A stretch of 64,000 nucleotides of DNA from Collimonas pratensis (GTDB lineage: Bacteria; Pseudomonadota; Gammaproteobacteria; Burkholderiales; Burkholderiaceae_D). The first letter of the stretch is position 1, and each line of letters opens with the position of its first letter. The notes below the pieces were generated by a model. The model did no database searches, was not told the DNA's origin, and was given only the letters and a program-made list of their open reading frames with translations. Shown here piece by piece: positions 18,816-28,388 of the stretch. The position numbers and the translations under genes are program-made. The stretch lies in NCBI RefSeq assembly GCF_001584185.1, contig NZ_CP013234.1, forward strand, positions 4,030,001-4,094,000, read 5' to 3'.

Positions 18816-20693
18816 TCAGGCAATCTGCAGCAGGGTCGCCGGCATGGCGCCGCGCAGCGCATTGCACACCATGATCTCCTCTGCCGCCAGCAAATCCTCC
18901 ATGCCGAGGCTGCGCTCGGCAGCATTCCACGCCGGATCGTTCAACAGCACGCTGCGCATCACACCCGGTAGCAATCCCGCTTGCAGCGGCGGCGTATACC
19001 AGCGGCCATCCAGCTTGAGGAAGACACTGCTGCGGCCGCCCTCTGTCAATTCGCCTCGCTGATTAAAGAACAGCATATCGAAAGCACCCAGCTGCTGCGC
19101 CTGTTGCCAGGCCTGGTCGTAATGCTGGCGCACCGTCGTTTTATGGCGCAGGAACAAATCATCGGATTGCGTCGGCAATGGCGCGATCAGCAAGCTGACC
19201 GGTGTCGCCAGTGCGGTCAGTTCGGCGCTCTGCAGGGTGCAACTGCCATCGGCGGCCAAGCTCAGGCGCAAACGCATCGGGGTTGTCGTCGGAAAAGCGG
19301 CGCAATGCGCCTGCAGCGCGGCGCGCAGGGCCACGCCGTCGTAGGGAAAACCAAAGTAGGCGGCTGATTCCTGTAGGCGCTGCAAATGCAGATCCAGATG
19401 ACGGCAACCACCGCTGCTGCTTGCATACATGGTTTCAAACAAGGAAAAATCAGGCTGCAGTCCGGTCAGGAATTTCGCCTTCAAAGCACATTCTGCATAC
19501 TCTTCCGTCGCCACGCTGTCGTGCACGATGCCGGCGCCGACGCCCATTTCACCACGCCGTATCGCGGCGCCGTGCGGCCCCTGCGGCGCCGCCGCTTGCA
19601 GCCACAGGGTGCGGATCGGCACCGACAGGCAGAAGTCGCCAAACTGGCGGCCGGCGGACTCCGCGTCGAACCAGCCGATGGCGCCGGTATATAAGCCGCG
19701 CGGCGCGGGTTCCAGCTCCTGGATGATCTGCATGGTGCGATGCTTGGGGGCGCCGGTGATCGAGCCGCAGGGATAAAGCGCCTGGATGACGGTGCTGAGA
19801 CTGATCTCGTCGCGTACCTGTGCCTGCACCGTGGAGGTCATTTGCAGCACGGTATTGAATTGCGTCACTTCGAACAGATGCGGCACCTGCACTGAACCGG
19901 GCACGGCAATGCGGCCCAGATCGTTACGCAGCAAATCGACGATCATCAGGTTTTCCGCCAGGTTCTTGGGATCTGCCGCGAGCGTCTGCGCCGCCAGCAG
20001 ATCCTGTCCGGCATCGCCGCTGGCGGCAGCGGTGCCCTTCATCGGCCGTGCGGTCAGCCAGCCGTCGGCATGCCGTACAAACAGCTCCGGCGACAGCGAC
20101 AGCACGGTGGCGCCGTCGGCCAGCTGGATCAAGCCGCCGTAGGGTACCGGCTGGCGACTGCGCAGCTGCCGGAACAAAGTCACCGGACTGCCATAGGCAT
20201 CGAAACGCAAGCGGTAGGTGTAATTGACCTGGTAGGTGTCGCCGGCCTCGATATAGGCGTGGATTTTGGCGATGGCGTCGGCAAACTCGCCGGCGCTGAC
20301 ATTCGGCTGCAGGTTGGCGATGCCGGCGGCGCCGTGGTCTGCGGCTTGACGCTGCGCCAGCCAGTCGTCCACCTCGCTATCGCTCAGATGGCGGCATTGC
20401 GAAAACAATAAAATCTGCGCCAGCACTGGCGGCTCCGCATTCACGGCAGCCGGCTGTGGAATACCCTGCAGGCCAAGTCCAAGTTCATAGGTGAACACAG
20501 CGACCGCGTGCAAACCCTCGCGCAAGGCTTGCTGCATCTGGGCAATCAGCAGTGGCAGCTGGTCGGCGGCGGAGCACTGCAAACTGCGCACATGGCCTGT
20601 GTATAGGCGCGATGAGGGAGAATCCGGGGCGAGCGCAGTGCGGTCATCCAGCAATGCGAAACATTCAGTCGGCGAGTGAAGCGTGTTGATCAT
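18816..20693 (-). CDS. pabB: Fused aminodeoxychorismate synthase I / aminodeoxychorismate lyase (PabB-PabC)
   Basis: This 625-residue protein joins two steps of p-aminobenzoate synthesis for folate. Residues 1 to about 410 form the chorismate-using PabB part, with the aminodeoxychorismate-type lysine K219 in ARPMKGT, and LLRNDLGRIA, GSITGAPK and GVGAGIV as family blocks. Residues from about 415 are a class IV PLP-dependent aminodeoxychorismate lyase, with the probable PLP lysine K518 in LRHKTTVRQ. PabB aminates chorismate with ammonia from a glutaminase (PabA, not in this window), and the lyase releases pyruvate and p-aminobenzoate. Such fusions are known in betaproteobacteria. It is divergent from an MFS exporter. 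Confidence 0.93.
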   Translation of the reverse strand: MINTLHSPTECFALLDDRTALAPDSPSSRLYTGHVRSLQCSAADQLPLLIAQMQQALREGLHAVAVFTYELGLGLQGIPQPAAVNAEPPVLAQILLFSQCRHLSDSEVDDWLAQRQAADHGAAGIANLQPNVSAGEFADAIAKIHAYIEAGDTYQVNYTYRLRFDAYGSPVTLFRQLRSRQPVPYGGLIQLADGATVLSLSPELFVRHADGWLTARPMKGTAAASGDAGQDLLAAQTLAADPKNLAENLMIVDLLRNDLGRIAVPGSVQVPHLFEVTQFNTVLQMTSTVQAQVRDEISLSTVIQALYPCGSITGAPKHRTMQIIQELEPAPRGLYTGAIGWFDAESAGRQFGDFCLSVPIRTLWLQAAAPQGPHGAAIRRGEMGVGAGIVHDSVATEEYAECALKAKFLTGLQPDFSLFETMYASSSGGCRHLDLHLQRLQESAAYFGFPYDGVALRAALQAHCAAFPTTTPMRLRLSLAADGSCTLQSAELTALATPVSLLIAPLPTQSDDLFLRHKTTVRQHYDQAWQQAQQLGAFDMLFFNQRGELTEGGRSSVFLKLDGRWYTPPLQAGLLPGVMRSVLLNDPAWNAAERSLGMEDLLAAEEIMVCNALRGAMPATLLQIA

Positions 20694-20874
20694 GATTTTT
20701 TTGCAAAGATGCTGCTGGCAACGAATACGACAGCCTGCATGCTACCCGATCGGAAGCAAAATGGTTAAAACGTTATAATTATGCTCTTTGTAAACGCCGC
20801 AAATCAGCCCAGGCAAGAGATTTGCCGCGGCGCCATGGTTTGCATCTCGAACAGCACTCCTCACCTGCCCCCTC
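20694..20874. promoter_or_regulatory. Divergent region pabBC / MFS exporter
   Basis: A perfect TATAAT lies on the plus strand at 20774-20779, about 95 bases before the exporter start, but the -35 region (around 20750) is poor. The AT-rich stretch AACGTTATAATTATG could serve either strand. No repressor gene adjoins. Confidence 0.35.
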
Positions 20875-22269
20875 ATGGCTATATCCCGCGTCTTCCTCAC
20901 GCCACTGATCGTGGCTTGCGCCCTGTTCATGGAAAACATGGACTCCACCGTGATCGCCACCTCATTGCCGATGATGGCGCAAGACATGGGAGAAAGTCCG
21001 ATCGCGCTCAAGCTGGCGATGACCTCCTACCTGGTGAGCCTGGCGGTGTTCATCCCGATCAGCGGCTGGATGGCCGACCGTTTCGGCGCCCGCACCGTGT
21101 TCCGCAGCGCCATCGGCGTCTTCATGCTGGGCTCCATCCTGTGCGGCATGTCGGATACGCTGGCGCAATTCGTCGCCGCCCGCTTCCTGCAAGGCATAGG
21201 CGGCGCCATGATGGTGCCGGTGGGCCGCCTGGTGATCTTGCGCACCACTTCCAAGGCGGAGCTGGTGCGCGCCCTCAGCTACCTGACCATCCCGGCCCTG
21301 CTGGGGCCGGTCATCGGGCCGCCCCTGGGCGGCTTCATCACTACTTACTTCCACTGGCGCTGGATTTTCTTCATCAACGTGCCGATCAGCATTCTCGGCA
21401 TCTACCTGGCGACGCGCTATATTGAAAACCTGCGCAGCGACGATACCGTGCCGCTCGACCTGCCGGGCTTCCTGCTGTCTGCCGTCGGCTGCTCGACCCT
21501 GATGTTCGGGCTGGCCAGCGCCGGCCGCCACCTGGCGGCCGGCGACGTTTCGCTGATCTGCGTGGCGGTCGGCAGCCTCAGTTTGCTGGTCTATGTCTGG
21601 CACGCCTTCCGCACGCCGCATCCGCTGATCAACCTGCGCCTGTTGAAAATCCCGACGCTGCGCATGAATGTCTACGGTGGTTCGCTGTTCCGCATCGGCG
21701 TCGGCGCCCTGCCTTTCCTGCTGCCGCTGCTGTTCCAGCTCGGCTTCGGCCTGACGCCGTTCCAGTCGGGCCTGCTGACCTGCGCTTCGGCGGCCGGCGC
21801 GATCTTCGTCAAGACCATGACCACCAAGGTGCTGAAACGCTTTGGCTTCCGCAGCGTGCTGGTCTACAACACCCTGCTCGGCGCCTTGTCGATGGCCGCC
21901 TTCGGGGTGCTCAAGGCGGATACCTCGCATGCCTTCATCATCCTGCTGTTGCTGCTGGGCGGCTGCGTGCGTTCCATGCAGTTCACCAGCCTGAATGCGA
22001 TTGCCTATGCCGAGATCGACCAACAGCAGATGAGCCAGGCCACCAGCCTGACCAGCGTCGCCCAGCAGTTGGCGATCGGCCTAGGCGTCACGATTGGCGG
22101 CTTTGCGCTGCAGGTGTCGAATCAGGTCCAGGGCCATGCCACCATCGTCAGCGCCGATTTCTGGCCGGCTTTTGTGGCGATCGCTCTGGTCGCCATGGCT
22201 TCGCTGCCGTTTGCCTTGAAGCTGCAGCCCGATGCCGGCGCCGAAATGTCGGGCCGCCGTGCCGGTTAA
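20875..22269 (+). CDS. MFS multidrug exporter, DHA2 (EmrB/QacA) type
   Basis: This 464-residue protein has about fourteen hydrophobic segments and the motifs of the 14-helix DHA2 drug:proton antiporters. Motif D1-like FMENMDSTVIATSLP is near the start, motif A GWMADRFGARTVF is at about 64-76, and the motif C region SYLTIPALLGPVIGPPLGG is at about 140. No EmrA-type adaptor is adjacent, so it may work alone or with a distant partner. Some relatives export siderophores or amino acids. The start at 20875 has a weak ribosome site; no better in-frame ATG precedes the first helix. It converges with tamB over a 28-base REP element. Confidence 0.88.
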   Translation: MAISRVFLTPLIVACALFMENMDSTVIATSLPMMAQDMGESPIALKLAMTSYLVSLAVFIPISGWMADRFGARTVFRSAIGVFMLGSILCGMSDTLAQFVAARFLQGIGGAMMVPVGRLVILRTTSKAELVRALSYLTIPALLGPVIGPPLGGFITTYFHWRWIFFINVPISILGIYLATRYIENLRSDDTVPLDLPGFLLSAVGCSTLMFGLASAGRHLAAGDVSLICVAVGSLSLLVYVWHAFRTPHPLINLRLLKIPTLRMNVYGGSLFRIGVGALPFLLPLLFQLGFGLTPFQSGLLTCASAAGAIFVKTMTTKVLKRFGFRSVLVYNTLLGALSMAAFGVLKADTSHAFIILLLLLGGCVRSMQFTSLNAIAYAEIDQQQMSQATSLTSVAQQLAIGLGVTIGGFALQVSNQVQGHATIVSADFWPAFVAIALVAMASLPFALKLQPDAGAEMSGRRAG

Positions 22270-22277
22270 ATATCGCC

Positions 22278-22305
22278 GTAGGGTGGGCACGCCTTTGTGC
22301 CCACC
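22278..22305. repeat. Single GTAGGGTGGGCA REP-like hairpin
   Basis: GTAGGGTGGGCAC starts at 22278. GGTGGGCAC pairs perfectly with GTGCCCACC around a GCCTTT loop. It fills the space between the converging exporter and tamB genes and may serve as a bidirectional end to both transcripts. It is nearly identical to the copy at 50955. Confidence 0.8.
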
Positions 22306-22308
22306 TGC

Positions 22309-25300
22309 TTAATCGAAGCGCAGGTTATAGGTGACTTCCAGGCCGTTGATGGTGCCGCCGCGCATCACCATCGACCAGCGCCGGGAAAATTGCCAGGTCA
22401 GCTTGAGGATGCTGGCGGCGCTGGTCAGGCTCTGTTCATAACCGAGATTGATCTTCTCGGTAATCGCCTTGCCCAGGTTTACCACCTGTTCGTTATCGAT
22501 GCCGGAATCGCTGGAGCCGATCGAAAATTCGTCGAAGCCTATGCCCTGAGCGATCTTCTTGCCGCCGTAATTCCCCAGCAGCGCCAGCGCCTGCCCGGCC
22601 GCCTGCCGCTGTCCCAGCGCCGCGCTGTCGCTGCCGTGGCCGAACATCAGCCAGGACAGTTTTTCTTCATCCGAGACATTCGGCTCGGACACCAGCTTGA
22701 CCCGCAGGTTGGAAGGATTGCCGGTGATTTCGGCGCCGGCCTCGACTTCCTGGTTGCGTTTCATGGCCAGGATATTGATGTTCGGATTATCGATCGGCCC
22801 CTGGAAATTGATCAGGCCGCGTTCGATCGCCAGCTTGCGGCCGAATACTTCGTAGGTACCGTCGGCGACACGGATGGTGCCGGTGGCTCGCAAAGGCTGA
22901 TAAGGCTCGCTGCGCACCTGCATGGCGCCGCGCAGCCGCAGGTCGGCGCCGCTGCCGCGGAAACGGAAATCGTCGCCGAAGTCGACTTCCACATTCATCA
23001 CCGGCGTCGCTGCGCCGGCCGGCTTCTGCGCCGTCTTGGCCAGCTTTTCCTGCTCCGTCAGCGGTGTCGCCCGTGCCGTCTTCACATCCTTGCGCACAAT
23101 GACGACGTCGTCGCCGAGCGTTGGCGCACTGCTCTTCGGCAGATCGAACAGCGCCTTGTCGATCTTGAACTTGCCGTCGACATGCAATTGTTCCTTGACG
23201 TTGGCGATCTTGGCCTGGCCGGACAACATCAGCTGGCGGTCCGGGCTGGCGAACAATTGCAGGCGATCGGCGATCACGCTGGCAGTCAGGTCCGGATTGT
23301 CGTGGCCCAGTTGCAGCCTGCCGGTGGCGCGCACGTTGCCGTCGCCGCCGTGGAATTCCAGCTGCTGCAGGTCGACCACGTTATCCGCCAGGTTCAGGCG
23401 CGCAATGCCATCCTTCAGCTTGATGCCCTGGTCGAACAAGGTGACGGCCAGTTGGTCGCCGTTGACCTTGCCCGACAGCTTCGGCTTACCCAGTTCGCCG
23501 CTTAGGGCCAGGTCCATGCCGATGCTGCCGTCGAGCGCCACTTGCGGCCCGATCAGCGCACCTATCGATTTCAGCTGCGGCACCCTTAATGTGGCCTGTC
23601 CGGACAAGGCTGAGCTGTCGCTGAAGCCCCAGACGCCGTCGCTCTTCTGCAAAGCCAGCTGCAGTTGCGCCGCCAGCGTGCCGATCCTGGCGCTCACCAC
23701 TTGCGTATCCAGCTTGACATGGCTGGCCTCCAAATCCGCGCGCAATTTCAGTTCCGACAAACCCAGGCTGACATCGCCGCGTCCTGGATTGACCCGCACA
23801 TCGCCGCTGCGGCGGGCAATCTGCAGGAAACCGCTGAGGTTGTCGGCCAGCGTGAAATCCCAGCTGCTGTCCAGCACCAGGTCGGTCTTCACCGGCACTT
23901 CCGGTGCGCCGAACTCTTGCGCCAGGCTCACGATGGTAGCCACGTTAAGGGCATTGATGGCGCCGGCCGATTGCAGCTTGCCGTGATCGAAGCTGAAGTT
24001 TTTCAGATCGATCTGAGCATCCGCTACATTCAGGCGCGTGGCGCCGAGCTGCACCTTGCCGGCTTCGGCAGTAATCGCCAGCGGACTCGCCAGGCTGATG
24101 CGCGGCGTACCCTGGTTTTGCAGTTCGCTGAGCTGCCCTTGCCAGCCGTAGCCGGCCTTGCCCTCGCTGAGTTTGCCCTGGGCCGCCATGGCCAGGTGCA
24201 AAGGTTTGCCGCGCAGGGTGCCGTTGCTTTCCAGTTTCAAGGTGTGCGCTGCGTAGGTACCGTTCAGATTGAGGTTGAGCTTTTCCAGCGCCACATCGGC
24301 GCTATGCAGGCCGCGCCCGTCTATCGTCAGCGCCAGGCGGTTGTTGCTCGAGTTGAGATTGGCGTTGAGGTCGGCCTGGATATCGGCCTGCCCCGACAGG
24401 CTGTCGACCCGGTGCTCGCCGAAGGCCAGCTTCTCGGCACGGTAAGTCGCCTGCACGTTCGGTTTTTGCATGCTGCCGCTGAGTTGTCCGTCTACATGCA
24501 CCGCGCCCGAAATGCCGAAGCCCAGTCGCTGCAGTTCCGGCGCATCCACCTTCAGATTGAGGCGGTCGCCGGCGGCGCCGAAGCTGCCTTTGGCTTGCAC
24601 ATCGTTGCCAGCCACCGACAAGGCCAGTTCGCTCGGCAGCAAGCGCGTGCCTGCCAGGTTGAGCAAACCGTTGCCGCTCATCGGCAGCTGGTCGTAGTTG
24701 CTGTCGTGGACGGCGAATTTCAGTTTCAGCTTGAGCTCAGGCGTCAGCGTGCCGGCCGCATCGATATCCATGTTGATGTTGGCGGCGACCGCATGCGCGG
24801 CAGGCGCCGCCGCAGTGTGCTTGCCTGCATGCGTGGTGGTCTTGGCCGGCGCGTTGCTGTTGATCCAGAGGAAGGGATTGAAGTCGCGCAGGGTCCCCTT
24901 CAACGCATACGCCATGCCATCATCCAGGCCAAGGCTGCCGCTGGCGTCGACCCGTGCAGCGCCGGCCGCCAGCTGGGCGCTTTTCAGGAGCACTTGCTTG
25001 GTATCGATTACCGCTTCCAGTTTGGCCTTGTAGGTAGCATCCGCCAGGTCCAGGCTGATTTGCTGGTTGTCCGGCGTCAGCTTGATGTTGAGCGGGCCGC
25101 GCAGCTGCGTCGGCTTCAGCTTGCCATGCAAGGCCTGCAGGTCGAGACCGGCGACGTCGAAATTGAATTCACCGCTATGCTTGTTCTTGCCGTCGCTATG
25201 GTATTCGCCACGGCCGCTGATGCTGGTGTCTTTCACCAGCTTCAGCTGCAGCTGCGAGAGCTGCTGGGTCTGGCTATCCAGCCGCAGGTCGGCGCTGGCG

Positions 25301-26328
25301 CTGAGCAGCGGCAAGCGGTCCTGGTCGATGGCGCCGGCCATGCTGTTGACGATGCGCACCGGGCCGCTTACCGCGAGCGTAGACAGATCGACGCTGGCGC
25401 CGGCCGCAGCAGCAGCCGGCGGCGTCACCGGCTTGAGTGTGGCTTGCAGGCTCAAGTCTGCCTGCGGTGCGCCACTGCTGAACAGTTTCGGATTAACGTG
25501 GGCGACATTCAGGTCCAGCGTCTGGAACGGAATCGCTGCAAACGGCGTGGCAGCCACCTTGGCGGTGCCGCTCAATTTGTCGCCGCGCGCAACCAGCTCT
25601 ACTCCCAGCGCCGCCAAGCTGCCCGACAAGGCCGCATCCAACTGATATTTTTCCTTCTCGTACTCGCCGCCGAGCTCGGCGCCGCCGCTCAGCGCAAACG
25701 GCGACACACCGTTCAGGCTGAGTTTGGCGCTGGCCTTGCCATAGGGCGTGTCGAGCCGCTCCAGCACCAGCTTGTGCTGCACGCCATCCGATTCGCCATG
25801 CAATTGCAGGTGGCTCAGCGCAGTCGTGCTCAGCCCCTGGTGCAAGGACAGTTTGTCCAGCGAGATATCGTTGAGCAGCAGTTGCAGAGGCAGCTTCAGG
25901 CTGGCCGGCATCACCGTCGGCGTCGGCGGCGTCGGTTCCAACCTGGCGTCGACAATGCCGACATGCAGGTAGGCGACCTGTAGCTTCAGGGGCGAAAAAC
26001 TGAGCTGCCATTTACCATCGATGCGGTCGATCTTGTATTGCTGAGTAGCGTCGCGGTACACCAGGTTACGCAGCCGCAGGCCGTCCGCCAGCGTGCCGCC
26101 GGCCAGCTGGCCTGACAGGTTGCCGTGCAGCGCCCAGGTACTGAGTTGCCACAAGGTGTGCGCACCAGACTCCGTGCGCACGCCATAGAACAAGGCTCCC
26201 GCCAGCAAGATCAGTACCAATGGAAAAGCCGCCAGCAAACGCCGCAGCCAGCGCAGGCGGCCAGGAGCCCCGCCCGGATTCGGTGGCGGTGCGGCTGGTT
26301 CGACAGGGCTGGTGGTGGCTTCGGTCAT
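22309..26328 (-). CDS. tamB: Translocation and assembly module protein TamB
   Basis: This very large protein is TamB, a periplasm-spanning bridge anchored in the inner membrane. With TamA it helps insert some outer-membrane proteins and is implicated in phospholipid transport to the outer membrane. I chose the ATG at 26328 (1339 residues); the longer reading overlaps the end of tamA. A single N-terminal helix at about residues 30-50 is followed by repetitive beta-rich sequence with many LxLxA patterns. The C-terminal TamB/DUF490 domain ends in LEVTYNLRFD, a terminal strand fit for contact with TamA. tamA lies 25 bases upstream in the same direction. The family is well established. Confidence 0.93.
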   Translation of the reverse strand: MTEATTSPVEPAAPPPNPGGAPGRLRWLRRLLAAFPLVLILLAGALFYGVRTESGAHTLWQLSTWALHGNLSGQLAGGTLADGLRLRNLVYRDATQQYKIDRIDGKWQLSFSPLKLQVAYLHVGIVDARLEPTPPTPTVMPASLKLPLQLLLNDISLDKLSLHQGLSTTALSHLQLHGESDGVQHKLVLERLDTPYGKASAKLSLNGVSPFALSGGAELGGEYEKEKYQLDAALSGSLAALGVELVARGDKLSGTAKVAATPFAAIPFQTLDLNVAHVNPKLFSSGAPQADLSLQATLKPVTPPAAAAAGASVDLSTLAVSGPVRIVNSMAGAIDQDRLPLLSASADLRLDSQTQQLSQLQLKLVKDTSISGRGEYHSDGKNKHSGEFNFDVAGLDLQALHGKLKPTQLRGPLNIKLTPDNQQISLDLADATYKAKLEAVIDTKQVLLKSAQLAAGAARVDASGSLGLDDGMAYALKGTLRDFNPFLWINSNAPAKTTTHAGKHTAAAPAAHAVAANINMDIDAAGTLTPELKLKLKFAVHDSNYDQLPMSGNGLLNLAGTRLLPSELALSVAGNDVQAKGSFGAAGDRLNLKVDAPELQRLGFGISGAVHVDGQLSGSMQKPNVQATYRAEKLAFGEHRVDSLSGQADIQADLNANLNSSNNRLALTIDGRGLHSADVALEKLNLNLNGTYAAHTLKLESNGTLRGKPLHLAMAAQGKLSEGKAGYGWQGQLSELQNQGTPRISLASPLAITAEAGKVQLGATRLNVADAQIDLKNFSFDHGKLQSAGAINALNVATIVSLAQEFGAPEVPVKTDLVLDSSWDFTLADNLSGFLQIARRSGDVRVNPGRGDVSLGLSELKLRADLEASHVKLDTQVVSARIGTLAAQLQLALQKSDGVWGFSDSSALSGQATLRVPQLKSIGALIGPQVALDGSIGMDLALSGELGKPKLSGKVNGDQLAVTLFDQGIKLKDGIARLNLADNVVDLQQLEFHGGDGNVRATGRLQLGHDNPDLTASVIADRLQLFASPDRQLMLSGQAKIANVKEQLHVDGKFKIDKALFDLPKSSAPTLGDDVVIVRKDVKTARATPLTEQEKLAKTAQKPAGAATPVMNVEVDFGDDFRFRGSGADLRLRGAMQVRSEPYQPLRATGTIRVADGTYEVFGRKLAIERGLINFQGPIDNPNINILAMKRNQEVEAGAEITGNPSNLRVKLVSEPNVSDEEKLSWLMFGHGSDSAALGQRQAAGQALALLGNYGGKKIAQGIGFDEFSIGSSDSGIDNEQVVNLGKAITEKINLGYEQSLTSAASILKLTWQFSRRWSMVMRGGTINGLEVTYNLRFD

Positions 26329-26353
26329 GCGTGCAATCTTGGAAATGGAGACG

Positions 26354-28147
26354 TCAAAAGGCGATGCCCAGCGAAATATGCGGCCGGAACTGCTTGGCCT
26401 GAACGCCATAGGCGAGATCGACATTCACGGTGCCAACCGGGCTGCGGTAGCGCACCCCGGGGCCGACACCGACCTTGATGCTGCGGTTGGCCCAGCTGTC
26501 AGTCGCGGTGCCGGCGTCGTAAAACAGGGCGCCGCCCCACTGCTCGCTGATCCAGTGTTGATACTCGGCGCTGGCGGTTACCATGTACTTGGTCGGATAG
26601 ACCGTGCCGTTTTGCGAGTTGCCTATGCTTTCGTAGCTGTAGCCGCGCACCGACTCGTTGCCGCCGGCGCGAAACAGCAAGGAAGCCGGCACGGCGGCGC
26701 TAGAACCGGCGGTAAACACACCGCCCAGTTCGGTGCGCAAGATCACGACGTCGCGCTTGGCCACCGGAAAATAATGCTTATAGCGGCCATCGGCGCGGAA
26801 AAAGGTCTGGTCGGTCAGGAAGCCTTTCACGGCGAAACCGGTCTGTATCGAAAAGATATGGCCGCTGCGCGGGAAAATGGAGTTATCCACCGCGCGCCTG
26901 ACCCAGGCGAAACCGGGCACCAAAGCCTGGTGCTGGCCTGGCTGGATGACGGTATTCGGCGGCAGCACCGCGCCATCGGTCTGCTGCAGGCGGTCGCGAT
27001 AATAATCCAGGGTCAATGCGGTATCGTAGTTTTCCAGCGAACGGGCGCGCTTCAGGCCGATCTTCATGCTGCGTAAGTCGACCCCTTGCAAGGTGGTGCG
27101 GTCATACGAGCCGTTGACGCCGTTGATGAAGCTGCGGCTGTCCGGCGGCATCGACAGATCCAGTGAGCCGTACTGCCGCCGCTGTTCGATCTTGGTCTGG
27201 GCGTCGAACACCCAGGCTTTGCCGAATACATTGTAGTTGGTGTAACGGCCCTGCACCTGGGCCCCGGTGTCCGAAGCATAGCCGAGGCCGGTGCGCAGGC
27301 GCTGGGTCTGGAATTCGGTGACCTGCACATTGACCGGCGTTTCTTGGGCGTGCAGCGGATCGTCGTCGATGCTGACGATGACATTGCCGAAGTACGGCGT
27401 GTTCTGGATCTGCCGTTGCAACAGCAGCAGGCGTTCCACGCTGTACTCCTCGCCTACCTGCAAAGGATTGACGTTCTCGATGATGCTGGGCGGATAGCGC
27501 TTGGTGCCGGTGATGCGCAAAGGTCCAAGGGTAAATCCAGGGCCGCTGTCATATTTCACGCTCAGTTGCGCATCGTTGTCTTCCGGCGTGATGCGCGCTT
27601 CCGACTGCGCCACCTTGGCTGCCGGATAGCGCTTCTTCAGCAGTACCTGCAAGCCGTCTTCCTTGGCCTTGGCCCAGTCAGCCTGGCGGAACGGCTGGCC
27701 CGGCTGCAGGCCCCAGTCCTGCTTGATCCGGCTGACGCGCTCGGGCGCTTCGCTGGCGGCCTTGCCGACAACATCGACGCTGGCGGCCGACACCATGGTG
27801 CGCTGCTGCGGATCGACTGTCAGATGGATGGTCTTGACCTCGCCGGCATCCACGCTGACCGTGGTCTTCGGTGAAAAATAGCCTTCCGTCGAAGTCAGTT
27901 GCGTGACTTGCTCGTCGACGGTATCGATCAGGAATTTCAACTGGTCCTCGCTCAGGTCTGCACGATCTTTATAGCGCGACAAATCCAGATGCTGCTCCAG
28001 CAACGCTTTCAAATCGCCGGGCGCGTCGATCTCTACCTTATATGCGGCGTGGACAACGGGCGCGGCAAAGCAGCCGGCCATGACGAGCAGAGCGAAGATC
28101 GTGCTATGGACGGCTGGCGTCAAGCGCCGGCCAAAACGATGCATCAT
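26354..28147 (-). CDS. tamA: Autotransporter assembly factor TamA (Omp85 family)
   Basis: This 597-residue protein is the outer-membrane partner of TamB. It has a Sec signal peptide (cleavage near VHAAYK, about residue 35), three POTRA-like domains over residues 36 to about 270, and a 16-strand Omp85 barrel. The lid-loop motif shows as LFRAGGNESVRGYSYE, containing the conserved RGY, and the last residue is the phenylalanine recognised by BAM (HISLGIAF). The TamA-TamB operon layout is the standard one. Length and motifs fit TamA better than BamA, which is larger with five POTRA domains. Confidence 0.94.
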   Translation of the reverse strand: MMHRFGRRLTPAVHSTIFALLVMAGCFAAPVVHAAYKVEIDAPGDLKALLEQHLDLSRYKDRADLSEDQLKFLIDTVDEQVTQLTSTEGYFSPKTTVSVDAGEVKTIHLTVDPQQRTMVSAASVDVVGKAASEAPERVSRIKQDWGLQPGQPFRQADWAKAKEDGLQVLLKKRYPAAKVAQSEARITPEDNDAQLSVKYDSGPGFTLGPLRITGTKRYPPSIIENVNPLQVGEEYSVERLLLLQRQIQNTPYFGNVIVSIDDDPLHAQETPVNVQVTEFQTQRLRTGLGYASDTGAQVQGRYTNYNVFGKAWVFDAQTKIEQRRQYGSLDLSMPPDSRSFINGVNGSYDRTTLQGVDLRSMKIGLKRARSLENYDTALTLDYYRDRLQQTDGAVLPPNTVIQPGQHQALVPGFAWVRRAVDNSIFPRSGHIFSIQTGFAVKGFLTDQTFFRADGRYKHYFPVAKRDVVILRTELGGVFTAGSSAAVPASLLFRAGGNESVRGYSYESIGNSQNGTVYPTKYMVTASAEYQHWISEQWGGALFYDAGTATDSWANRSIKVGVGPGVRYRSPVGTVNVDLAYGVQAKQFRPHISLGIAF

Positions 28148-28354
28148 GCGCGACTGCCCGTAATGGGCAGCGGCATGGCTTTTGTCTTCGAGAAAAACTG
28201 TAGGAACATAGGCAAGAGCAACAAGGACGGAGAGTCATTCTAACAAATATTATTTTTGTCTTGCGAAAACGACATTGCTCCCAAACGATATTGTAGGGGA
28301 TCTCGGCTGCATATAGCCAGATGTAACATGATTTAACGTCATGCCGGCGCCATA

Positions 28355-28376
28355 CGGCAAGCGCTTTCGCTTGCCG
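28355..28376 (-). terminator. Hairpin after fumC
   Basis: CGGCAAGCG pairs perfectly with CGCTTGCCG around a CTTT loop, 13 bases past the fumC stop codon on the minus strand, with an outer CCGGC/GCCGG extension. It lacks a U-tract, so termination strength is uncertain. The rest of the 241-base gap before tamA should hold the tamA promoter, which I could not pick out. Confidence 0.5.
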
Positions 28377-28388
28377 CCGGCCAACAAT

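Noticed and set aside
23665..25983. 772-codon open frame opposite tamB
   Set aside because: Antisense shadow of TamB; no motif, signal or ribosome site.
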